This document shows positions 54,323 to 64,000 of a stretch of 64,000 nt of DNA, piece by piece. The stretch is taken from NCBI GenBank assembly GCA_029851415.1, contig CM056744.1:10547268-10611267 (forward strand), read 5' to 3'. The position numbers and the translations under genes were made by a program. Below the pieces are notes generated by a model. That model saw only the letters and a list, made by a program, of their open reading frames with translations. It did no database searches and had not been told where the DNA came from. Each line of letters begins with the position of its first letter. Position 1 is the stretch's first letter. Origin of the DNA: Eretmocerus hayati. Lineage: Eukaryota > Arthropoda > Insecta > Hymenoptera > Aphelinidae.

Positions 54323-55120
54323 TACTTTGAATTGGGGTTTTTTAACCTCACACTTTTTTTCTACTTGGATTATTAACCTCTTAACGTTGCTCATAGAGCT
54401 CTGCAATGCTTCAGCAAAGCCTTTCTAAAGCGATTCAGAGTTCTGTACAATTATTTTCTCAATCCGAGCACTGGTCGCGTTTTATTCAGCACCGCAAAAT
54501 TCATGCCTTCGTTTTACATCTCAGTTCGATTTCTTCAGCCCCGTGTTTCGACTCGAGAAATATCGAAACGTCTCTACTACACATGTGTTGGGTATGTAAG
54601 ATGGTCGAGGAAGAGAGAGAGATGCAGAGAAAGAGATGATGAGAGATATAGAAGCGCGTGCGCAAGATCTTCCTGTCCGGTTGACGGCAGTCTGCAATGA
54701 GGCTGTCTGCTGCGTACCGGGCAACGTGGGCACCGACCAGCTGGTTTGTTATCGCGGATTAATGAATTTTCGAATTGTCGGAATTTCTCTATTCTATAAT
54801 TATTGCATCAGATGTGGATACTTGACACTAGCCACGACTAGAGGTGACGTAAAGATCAAAGCGCCGCATGCGAGAAGGACAGGGAGGAGAGATTCGTCTG
54901 CTTTGTTGTGTTTTGTGTGTTCGTCGCGGCTCCGCAATATTGCTCTTGCATGTAGCCATGCATGGCTCTCCAGATTGAACTGAACAAGATATACACTGAT
55001 AGTAATGTATTTTTTTATGGAAAAAATGACGGAGCCGTGTGTAAGAAATTCTCAAGTGCCGGGGGACAAGTGCTTGGAAAGTTTGTGTTTAACCTTGGAT
55101 TTTTATAACCAAGGAGTGAG
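54323..55120. other. Interior of long-TIR element
   Basis: No gene recognised. Overlapping open frames on both strands at 54.5-55.0 kb are of similar length and lack motifs. Confidence 0.4.
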
Positions 55121-55890
55121 ATCCCCCCCCTCATTCACTTTTTTTTCTAAAGTAAAACTAGGCGAGTATGAGGTTTAGAAAAGAACCATTTATCTCCAGT
55201 ACATCAAAACTTCAAATTTTATACGACATGGTTTAAACTCTTGGAAGGAATGAGATCTAAAAAAACCATGTCGAGTATTTTTTGAGCCGATTTGTCACGA
55301 TCAACATATCATCACTGGTAGAGACTAGAGCCACTTTCCTCCAATCAAATCTTCCTTTCAATTCATCCTAATGCTGGTGGTTTGACAATTTCTTACTAGC
55401 TAATTGTCGCTGAAATGGCCCGAAGTTTAGGTGAGTAGAAGAGGTACAGGGGAATATCGAAATAGAGAAAATATAACTGAGTTTAATTTGGTGTTCATGA
55501 TGATTCACTAAAATCTCATATCATACTCAGTTATATTTTCTCTATTTCGATATTCCCCTGTACCTCTTCTACTTACCTAAACTTCGGGCCATTTCAGCGA
55601 CAATTAGCTAGTAAGAAATTGTCAAACCACCAGCATTAGGATGAATTGAAAGAAAGATTTGATTGGAGGAAAGTGGCTCTAGTCTCTACCAGTGATGATA
55701 TATTGATCGTGACAAATCGGCTCAAAGAATACTCGAGATGGTTTTTTTAGATCTCATTCCTTCCAAGAGTTTAAACCATGTCGTATAAAATTTGAAGTTT
55801 TGATGTACTGGAGATAAATGGTTCTTTTCTAAACCTCATACTCGCCTAGTTTTACTTTTGAAAAAAAAGTGAATGAGGGGGGGGGGGATT
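55121..55890. repeat. Near-perfect 770-bp palindrome
   Basis: Arms 55121-55481 and 55526-55890 are reverse complements with only scattered mismatches. The loop is 44 bp. Each outer edge is a C or G homopolymer run. A transcript would fold into a duplex of about 360 bp. The low divergence shows it is far younger than the TIRs around it. Confidence 0.92.
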
Positions 55891-56563
55891 TCCATTACTC
55901 GGAAACGATTAAACTTAAGAAAAAGTACCAAGAGACCCTTTCCGTTCCAAATTAACTCAATTATCTTGGAAAAATAGATAGAAACCTGTTATAAACCATT
56001 CGAGCGAGTTTATTTGGACGATTTCGATCATGTTTTTGATGGAGAATTACTCGGAAAGAATGCATTTTCCGAAGAAAAAGATAGGAATTATTCTTGTGGA
56101 TCGATTGAAGATCTACACAATATTCCCCTACAAATTTTCTCGAAAAATCGATCATCCCCGACCTATGACGGAGGAACAAAAAAGGATGCGGAAAAATGCA
56201 TGTTCTCATCGTTTATTTACACGTTTCACCGAATATTTAATCAAAAAACCCTTCGCTCACTCAAACTAGACGTATTGCCTACCATTTAAGTCCGAAGTCA
56301 TGCGGTCATCAAGAGTTTGGTCACTTTCTCCCACAGCAAGCGGCTTTTCGGAGCTTACTTGCAGTACTTATATGACAGTATCATCAGCTGATTTTCGATG
56401 AATATGTAACTCATTTCTTTGTCGTTTAGTACGGCGGTGAAGCTCCATAGTTCCCACAAAAGGACACTCAAAACCAATGCCACGTACACGCGATGCAACT
56501 CGAATGCTTAAACCAGATTGATCGATCATGAACCAACGAAATTTCCACTCTAAAAAAACTCAC

Positions 56564-57293
56564 CCGAGAATCCTAAACTGAGCAAGTGCCCCATTTTCGA
56601 ATATTCCATCGCTCGTTCGTTTTCGAATTCATTTCTAAGAAATTTCCATGTCTTTGACGATTCCGTGAGCAGCATCTCGAACTGTGGAATATTTCCGACA
56701 GTGAACGTAGATTCAAAATTCAATCCAAATTTACGCATATAAAGACTCAAGTTATTGTTTCAAGTACATTGACTTACGTGAGAAATGCGAGAATAAGCGG
56801 TAACAAAACAGACGGGGAACGTCATAAAAAAGTTGAATCCGGATAATTGGCCAATGATGAAACTAAAATCCGAGCCCCAAGCTTCGATCAGAAACAAAAT
56901 CTGAAAGAATTGATGTACGATATTATTTCCAAAGCATGAGGGATGTGAATGAGAGACTTCATAGATGGATAAAAATGCTTGTATTGTCTATCATCTTCTT
57001 TCATTCACTTCAGAAGCTCATGAAAATAACTTGAATACCAATTTGTTCACCGAGGTATGATTGAATATCAAACTTGAAATTCTGATTCTCATACTCACGC
57101 ATGGCACAAGAACAGATGCACCCAAAAGCTCGAACAGAATGAAAAATATCCTTCTAGTGAGAAGCGATTGATGCGGCCACAATCCCATCAACCTGAGTAG
57201 AAGCTCATTATGCTTGCCGCAAACGTTAGTACTCAGAGCTTCTTTATGGAATTCATCGAATCTAGCACCAAATTTTGCTTTTAATGTATCCAT
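56564..57293 (-). pseudogene. Odorant receptor, N-terminal exons, with an in-frame TGA
   Basis: Exon 1 (57293-57099) starts MDTLKAKFGARFDEF and has LLLRLMGLWPHQSLLTRRI and GASVLVPC before a GTGAGT donor, the standard first exon of hymenopteran odorant receptors. Exon 2 (56900-56564) follows in phase 0 with FLIEAWGSDFSFIIGQL and later MLLTESSKTWKFLRNEFENE...YSKMGHLLSLGFSG, then a GTGAGT donor in phase 1. That phase, and the sense of the protein, match the acceptor at 26133, so both sets of exons probably belong to one gene of 32 kb. An in-frame TGA at 56762-56760 interrupts exon 2. An intron there would be only about 30 nt, so this looks like a nonsense mutation. Confidence 0.75.
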
Positions 57294-57588
57294 GTTGTTG
57301 CTCAATGACGATGACTCAAGAAATTCCACAGCCCTCTTCGGTATATCCCATCTCACTCCAATTTTCAACAACTGATCTGTGAGCAAATCTTTACAGAATT
57401 GAATGATTGAAAATTGTAGATAGGCTCAGAGGAAGAACGCAATATGATCATCAATCCATCGACAATTGACTACATTTGGAGTTTATTCGTTCTCCGGGAA
57501 GGATCTGAAGTGCATCGGACTTTTATGATAAGAATGATGACTTGTTAAAACTATTCCATTGGCAACAAAATGTACGTATAAATAGTCT

Positions 57589-58194
57589 ATGGAGCTTCGA
57601 CAATCTGAAATGCCTATGACATTCTTTGATGAAATTATTGGTGAGTTTGAATCTTTTTATGAATGTTGTTTCAATGCTTTCTTCCATTTCAATACGCTAT
57701 TGAATACATTACAAAATAATATATGATTAGAGAATTCACATGTTCTTATTGCCACCATGATTCGAAATACTTTCTCATTCTATTGGATTATACATAGGCA
57801 CTATAGTAGCTCTCAATGATTCAGTTTCATATGTATCAATAAATACAGATAAATTATTATCAGAAACAGAATTTTCTTGATATTTGCATCGACATTCATT
57901 CTCCGGACTTGACTCCATCCATGTATTGATTGTCAAAGATAAACATGACAATTAATTCACTGGGTATAATATTTCGTTTCTTGCTATTGAATCATAACAA
58001 ACTACGATTCTCTGGGATCAATAAGACTGAGATGTCGTGGATGATAGTTGAGTGAACCCACGGCCTGCTCATATCAATTTTTTTTTGCAGATTCTGTTAC
58101 CATACTGGTTCTGATCGGAATTATTGAGGGAAAAATTTCGACTATAACCTCAGAGAAAATGTACATGAACAACTTATTTTTTGCAATTCTGTGC
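57589..58194 (+). CDS. Candidate two-exon host gene start, membrane-like
   Basis: Exon 57589-57640 (MELRQSEMPMTFFDEII) ends at GTGAGT. Exon 58091-58194, after a TTTTTTGCAG acceptor, continues in phase with a hydrophobic SVTILVLIGIIEGKISTITS and NNLFFAIL, and ends at GTAAGT. Both splice pairs are strong and phases agree. Further exons are not found before the SINE. I do not recognise the protein. A chance arrangement is possible because the exons are short. Confidence 0.3.
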
Positions 58195-58306
58195 GTAAGT
58201 TGAACGTCCATGGATCGCTTCCGTATTCAAACCAGTGCGGAAATGAGTGCGGAGATGCATATACCTTAATCCAAAACTGTACAGGATTCTGACTTTCTAC
58301 ATAGTT

Positions 58307-58606
58307 CCAAGGCCTGCCGTGGCTCAGTGAATAAGGTATTGGACTCTCATGCGGGAGTCCTACGTTCTAAGCCCGGCCGAAAACCCCTGAGAAGTTTCCT
58401 CATGTGCCGTTTTTTGGCGGTCTTGGTGGATCGGATTCGACCGAATATTGTAGCCCCCCCCCCCCCTCCCGACCGAGGTGAAAATCGGTACTTAGCAGGA
58501 TGCTGACACGCTGGTTAAAGGTATCTTGATCCCAAGCACGTGGATGCCGTCAGGATGAGGCTTACCGGTGGAACCAGACGTAAAGCTCAAGCCAACTTTT
58601 TTTCCG
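58307..58606 (+). mobile_element. tRNA-derived SINE, 300 bp
   Basis: The head resembles a tRNA: an A-box-like TGGCTCAGTGA at about 58320, an anticodon-stem-like GGACTC...GGAGTCC, and a B-box-like CGTTCTAAGCC. The body includes a C homopolymer (about 58456-58467), and the tail ends in a T run that can stop RNA polymerase III. A 7-bp direct repeat CATAGTT flanks it (58300-58306 and 58607-58613). It would have been transcribed by polymerase III and mobilised by a LINE. Confidence 0.8.
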
Positions 58607-59017
58607 CATAGTTTCTCCATATGCCTACCAGGACATCACTTTTCATACCTAAAATCCTTGAATACTCTGATTTAGATCATCCTCTCCGTACCTCACTTCT
58701 GTCATTGCAAAATCCAACACGAGTATGAGAGCCGTGATGAGCACATTTTAGATAGGAATGAGGAGGAAGGAAGCAGGAGGTTCGTGGATGATATCGGAGA
58801 TAGTATAGCAGTGATTCCGTCGAAAATGGGATTTTCCGTGTTCCATGTTCTTCTAAGTTTCTATGGGTCGGGATGTTCACTGTAGCAAGTTTTTGGGGTG
58901 TATTCTATTGGTGCGCTATTCGGAAAATGTGACGATTCTGCCCGCTGATTCTAGTACAAGAAAAATCTTCGTCTTCGCTTTGATTTTATATACATACATT
59001 ATGCATGCATCCCTCAC

Positions 59018-59118
59018 CTGCGGCCAGGTAAGGCCGCCAATGGTCACTACCACAAACCAGAGCAGCTGCAGGGTCGCAACGATTACAACGCCGAGCCCGT
59101 ATTGCACGTAATCCAGAT
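59018..59118 (-). CDS. Candidate membrane-protein exon
   Basis: Between a TAG acceptor and a CCGCAG/GTGAGG donor the minus strand reads LDYVQYGLGVVIVATL and LLWFVVVTIGGLTWPQ, a probable membrane hairpin. No partner exons were found nearby and the family is not recognised. Confidence 0.25.
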
Positions 59119-59154
59119 CTACTCAACGACTTGAAGCTACCCGAGTAAAAAAGA

Positions 59155-59285
59155 ATCATATATGCCCATATATGGCCATATATGGCCATATATTGCTATC
59201 CATATATGGCCATATATGGCCAAATATAGTGTGGACATATATGGCCATATATAGCCATATATGATTATATATGGTTATATACATG
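59155..59285. repeat. CATATATGGC minisatellite
   Basis: About a dozen degenerate copies of a 10-bp unit. Several are exactly CCATATATGG, which equals the CArG consensus for SRF/MADS-box factors. The unit is self-complementary. Confidence 0.85.
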
Positions 59286-60596
59286 ATCATGAAAGAAAGA
59301 CGAGTCCCTTCGAGACCCGGCTAGGACGATTAAGCGTGACAAGAGGCGCACTTTGATCGAATTCAAAAGTAAGACAGAGGCTATAGCACAGTCTCATATC
59401 CAAGTTGACTGCTTATTATGAGTTACACTTTCGCACTATCGATATAAAGCGACGCGACGCGAGACGAGAAAGATGAACTATTGTATTGCTTGACACTCAA
59501 CAAATAAATATGTGTTGGAGCTAAATGCGCCCCTTGAGTCTGTGAGTATCATCATCGAATTTTATCAAAACCTCGCGTGGAAAACATTTGCAAGTGCAGT
59601 TTAGGATCGAGTTGTTGTGGGGCTACCGGGAAACATTAGAAGCGATCCCCTGCCTAAAAGCATTCTCCTTGAAATGGGGAAAGATTAAGCACGGGGGCAA
59701 TCGTGATAACCCGCCCGGGTTGAAGTTGAATCAATTCCATCAAAACAGGGTTTTCAATCACAATATGATTATGGTGTTGTTATCAGGGTGCCTAACAGGT
59801 GAAGTCGAGAAAATTCGAGGACACATCGAAGACATTTCGAGGAGGTTTCTACTTAATTCAAGGACATTTTTCTTAATCTTTTAAAAAACTGCCCTTGGAT
59901 GGATCATTAGCATGGAGTGATGGTCAAATTGTTAAGCTCGTCGACACGTTTCTTCCACTTTCGATAATGCAATTACTTGACTCGACCGAGAGTAGAGCAG
60001 CTTATCTAGGCTCATTTTCAAGGTCTTGCAACGGGTCCAGAATCTTCCTGATCCTGGCTTTAACAGATGTCAATTCGAATGATTTTTGATAAAATCTTCT
60101 AGTCCCTACAAATCTGAGGCATGATCGCAAAGCACATGGATACTGTCGCAAGCTTCCCAGAGCTATTTTCGAGATCATAACGGGTAGAGTTTTTTTCTAC
60201 TCTTTCTCTTTTTCGACGGTTTTTGGCTATGCTCGTGAATAACTGAGCCGATCGTAAGTTTTGCTCGTACTTTGATTGTATTACAAGGGTGGTGCCGGAG
60301 ATCAACCAAGAGAGTTGGTGGGCGATGGGGTTGGAGAGGGGGTTTGCGCAATATCACCGGCGCGTCCTTGCTTATGCCCCCCTTGCAAATTTCCTGTCCT
60401 TGAAGGGGAGGGGGAGGGAGCTTTCCCCCCGGATTCATCAGCGGTCATCAAAGTTTGCACGAATGCTGTGCTCAAAAAGTGCTTGAAAGTATGCGAGACT
60501 AATCTGTCCATGGTGTGATAATAATACGATTGTCAGTTCATTTTCCTTTAACCGACATCACGCGCAACGTTTTGCGACGGACTTGGGCAGCAACCA
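59286..60596. other. Unassigned sequence
   Basis: No gene supported. Overlapping open frames at 60.2-60.5 kb on both strands reflect base composition. A plus-strand frame at 59588-59884 has no recognisable domain. Confidence 0.4.
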
Positions 60597-63500
60597 TGAA
60601 GCTGAAGCTAGCAGGTGGAGTTGGCAGGTGGTAGGGGCGTAGCAAGAGGCTCGGGTGCCCTTGGGCATGGGATGATGTGATCGGGACCGGGGGATTATTT
60701 TACTCTTATGGACGTGCAAAAACTTCATATTACGATGGATATCGATTGGGAGTTGGCAGTTGGAACTGGGTGTTTTCCAGGGGTGGATGAAAACCGTAGA
60801 ACCGTTGGGGTGAGACGTGAGGAATGCGTGGCTCTAGTATACATTACATTTACTGGCGCTTGCACACGAATAATTCTGCGAGCATGGGACCAATTAGGAT
60901 CTATTCAGGATGTTCCAAAGAACAAACCAGGAGTGTGTGGAAGCCGCAGAATTATTCTAAGACGGTCAGTTATTCTCAAAAGTGCCGGTCACGGCAGTAC
61001 AGTGAGCTCATGGCCATTTTCGAAGTCACGGTGGTACTCTCAGAATAATTCTACGGACATGGGACCAATTGGGATTCATTCAGAATGATCCAAAAAACAA
61101 ACTAGGAGCGAGTCAAGGCCGCTGAATTATTCTCAGACGGTCAGTCAATCTCGAGAGTAACTGTCACGGCAGTACAGTGAGCTCGTTGCCATGCTCAGAG
61201 TTATGGTGCTGGTCTCAGAATAATTCTGCGAGCATGGGAACAATGAGGATTCATTCAGGATGATCCAGAGAACAAACCAGGAGTGTGTGGAAGCAGCAGA
61301 ATTATTCTAAGACTGTCGGTTAACCTCCAAAGTGACGGTCACGGCAGTAGAGTGAGCTTGTTGCGATTTTCGAAGTCATGATGCTGTTCTCAGAATAATT
61401 CTGCGAGCATGGGACCAATTAAATTTCATTCAGGATGTTCCAAAAACAAACCAGGAGTGTGTGGAAGCCGCAGAATTATTCTGAGACGGTCAGTGAACCT
61501 CAAAAGTGACGGTCACGGCAGTACAGTGAGCTTGTTCCCATTTCCAAAGTCATGATGCTGTTCTCAGAATAATTCTGCGAGCATGGGACCAACTAGGATT
61601 CATTCAGGATGATCTAAAAAACAAACCAGGAATGTGTGGAAGCCGCAGAATTATTCTAAGACGGTCAGTTAACCTCAAAAGTGACTGTCACGGCAGTAAA
61701 GTGAGCTTGTTCCCATTTTCAAAGTCATGATGCTGTTCTCAGAATAATTCTGCGGATTCCACACACTCCTGGTTCGTTCTTTGGAACATCCTGAATGAAT
61801 CCTAGTTGGTCCCATGCTCGCAGAATTATTCTGAGAACAGCATCATGACTTTGAAAATCGCAACAAGCTCACTGTACTACCGTGACCGTCACTTTTGAGG
61901 TTAACTGACCGTCTTAGAATAATTCTGCGGCTTCCGCACACTCCTGGTTCGTTCTTTGGAACATCCTGAATGAATCCTAATTGGTCCCATGCTCGCAGAA
62001 TTATTCTGAGACCAGCACCATGACTCTGAGCATGGCAACAAGCTTACTGTACTGCCGTGACAGTCACTTTCGAGGTTGACTGACCGTCTTAGAATAATTC
62101 TGCGGCCTTCACTCGCTCCTAGTTCGTTCTTTGGATCATCCTGAAGTACGTTAATCCGCCTATACCTATAGTTGTTACTCGGAGAATTTCCCTTGAGCGG
62201 ACACTAGGGCCCCTGTAGCCCCGTGCTTTTTATCCACCCCTGGAATGCCCGCCTCCATTACAAGATCCAATTCCCTCAAAAAATAGAACTTCCGGCCCTC
62301 TGGAGTCATGGAATACTTGAATCAAGCCACGAGAACCCCATGTCCCAGGGCCCCCGAAAAACCGTATCCGTCCCTGGGTTCCACCTGCTAAGTCCACCTG
62401 CTAGCTTCAGCTTCATCAATGAAGCTGAAGCTAGCAGGTGGAGTTAGCAGGTGGTAGGGGCGTATCAAGAGGCTCGGGTGCCCTTGGGCATGGGATGATG
62501 TGATCGGGACCGGGGGATTATTTTACTGTTCTGGACGTGCAAAAACTTCATATTACGATGGATATCGATTGGGAGTTAGCAGTTGGAGCTGGGTGTTATC
62601 CAGGGGCGGATGAAAACCGTAGAACCGTTGGGGGCGAGTCGTGAGGAATGCGTGACTCTAGTATACATGACATTTACTGGAGCTTGCACACGAATAATTC
62701 TGCGAGCATGGGAGCAATTAGGATCTATTCAGGATGTTCCAAAGAACGAACCAGGAGTGTGTGGAGGCGCAGAATTATTCTAAGACGGTCAGTTAACCTC
62801 AAAAGTGACGGTCACGGCAGTACAGTGAGCTCATGGCCATTTTCGAAGTCACGGTGGTAGTCTCAGAATAATTCTGCGGACATGGGACCAATTGGGATTC
62901 ATTCAGAATGATCCAAAGAACAAACTAGGAGCGAGTCAAGGCCGCAGAATTATTCTAAGACGGTCAGTCAACCTCGAAAGTGACTGTCACGGCAGTACAG
63001 TGAGCTCGTTGCCATGCTCAGAGTTATGGTGCTGGTCTCAGAATAATTCTGCGAGCATGGGAACAATGAGGATTTATTCAGGATGATCCAGAGAACAAAC
63101 CAGGTGTGTGTGGAAGCCGCAGAAGTATTCTAAGACTGTCAGTTAACCTCAAAAGTGACGGTCACGGCAGTACAGTGAGCTTGTTCCCATTTTCAAAGTC
63201 ATGATGCTGTTCTCAGAATAGCTCTGCGAGCATAGGACCAATTAGGATTCATTCAGGATGTTCCAAAAAACAAACCAGGAGTGTGTGGAAGCCGCAGAAT
63301 TATTCTAAGACGGTCAGATAACCTCAAAAATGACGGTCACGGCAGTACGGTGAGCTTGTTCCCACTTTCAAAGTCATGATGCTATCCTCAGAATAATTCT
63401 GCGAGCATGAATGGTTCTGCGGCCTTGACTCGCTACTAGTTTGTTCTTTGGATCATTCTGAATGAATCCCAATTGGTCCCATGTCCGCAGAATTATTCTG

Positions 63501-64000
63501 AGACTACCACCGTGACTTAGAAAATGGCCATGAGCTCACTGTACTGCCATGACCGTCGCTTTTGAGGTTAACTGACCGTCTTAGAATAATTCTGCGGCTC
63601 CCACACACTCCTGGTTTGTTCTTCGGAACATCCCCAATGAATCCTAATTGGTCCTATGTCCGCAGAATTATTCTGAGACCAGCACCATGACTCTGAGCAT
63701 GGCAACAAGCTTACTGTACTGCCGTGACAGTCATTTTCGAGGTTGACTGACCGTCTTAGAATAATTCTGCGGCCTTGACTCGCCCCTAGTCTGTTCTTTG
63801 GATTATTCTGAATGAACCCCACTTGGTCCCATGTCCGCAGAATTCTTCTGAGAGTACCACCGTGACTTCGAAAATGGCCATGAGCTCACTGTACTGGCGT
63901 GACCGGCACTTTTGAGAATAACTGACCGTCTTAGAATAATTCTGCGGCTTCCACACACTCCTGGTTTGTTCTTTGGATCATCCTGAATGAATCCTAATTG
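60597..64000. repeat. 175-bp satellite in inverted blocks, higher-order unit of about 1.82 kb
   Basis: The motif AATAATTCTGCG starts at 60869, 61044 (variant), 61219, 61394, 61568 and 61743, so the monomer is 174-175 bp. Forward monomers run to about 61750, inverted ones from there to about 62105, forward again from about 62690 to 63410, then inverted to the window end. A unique head of about 270 bp (CTGAAGCTAGCAGGTGGAGTT...) precedes each forward block, at 60597 and about 62418, giving a composite repeat of about 1.82 kb. Each monomer also contains an internal inverted copy of CGCAGAATTATTCT. The array runs off the window. Confidence 0.9.

Larger units (their letters stand above)
52513..56326. 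mobile_element. Long-TIR DNA element, about 3.8 kb, nonautonomous
   Basis: About 450 bp at the left (52513-52970) pair with the reverse complement of 55880-56326, with roughly 75-85 percent identity by eye. Tips read AAGTGACTAAACTCTTGAT and AAAGTGACCAAACTCTTGAT. It contains a later 1221-bp insertion (53102-54322) and the 770-bp palindrome (55121-55890). No transposase is recognised. The target duplication is unresolved. Confidence 0.65.

Noticed and set aside
56747..56779. A tiny intron in odorant-receptor exon 2 that would bypass the TGA
   Set aside because: It would be about 30 nt, below the usual minimum for insect splicing, and the phases do not fit.
58307..58380. A functional tRNA gene
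   Set aside because: The arms do not form a proper cloverleaf and the B box is degenerate. The flanking 7-bp duplication shows it is a SINE head.
60708..63822. Repeated open frames across the satellite (shared MGFIQN and IILRRSV text)
   Set aside because: They are translations of the 175-bp monomer in different units and strands, with no conserved start or stop.
60597..64000. CRISPR-like array
   Set aside because: The units are 175 bp with no constant short repeat and variable spacer pattern, and the genome is eukaryotic.

Overview
The window looks like an insect nuclear genome, most likely a hymenopteran. It has an odorant-receptor gene with many phased introns, a CR1-like LINE, a Crypton, many MITEs and a Polinton/Maverick of the insect type. 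This assignment rests on protein patterns read by eye. No complete, clearly functional host gene is visible, and most of the window is transposable elements nested in one another.

Layout. 0-15 kb: a decayed plus-strand gene with C2H2 zinc fingers lies in three pieces (about 2.9-3.25, 9.0-9.57 and 14.44-15.04 kb). They are separated by a nearly full-length LINE (minus strand, about 3.25-8.67 kb) and by a Crypton with a tyrosine recombinase (about 9.57-14.44 kb). The Crypton is itself interrupted by a 594-bp miniature LTR element. 15-27 kb: an odorant-receptor exon relic (16.2 kb), a foldback element whose arms are tandem short repeats (17.5-19.6 kb), further MITEs, and the C-terminal exons of an odorant receptor (24.9-26.1 kb, minus). 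27.65-50.76 kb: a Polinton with long terminal inverted repeats. 51-56.3 kb: a hairpin, a 3.8-kb long-TIR element and a near-perfect 770-bp palindrome. 56.5-57.3 kb: N-terminal odorant-receptor exons whose splice phase matches the C-terminal exons at 26.1 kb, so the Polinton probably sits in an intron of about 30 kb of one receptor gene. 58.3 kb: a tRNA-derived SINE. 60.6-64 kb: a 175-bp satellite arranged in inverted blocks.

How the Polinton genes fit together. A minus-strand virion module (PLA2-domain protein, adenain-like protease, penton-like protein, capsid-like protein) diverges from a packaging ATPase across a 99-bp TATA-rich spacer. Downstream of the ATPase come a coiled-coil protein, a small protein and the integrase. 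A protein-primed family-B DNA polymerase runs the other way. The capsid-like protein, protease, PLA2 protein and ATPase frames are open, and the penton-like gene has one frame change. The polymerase, integrase and coiled-coil genes are broken by stops and three nested DNA transposons. An inverted pair of beta-tubulin first-exon fragments lies just inside the left terminal repeat, and an intron-containing gene of unknown function lies near the right end.

All boundaries come from reading the sequence. Target-site duplications are quoted where seen. Family names have not been checked against any database.
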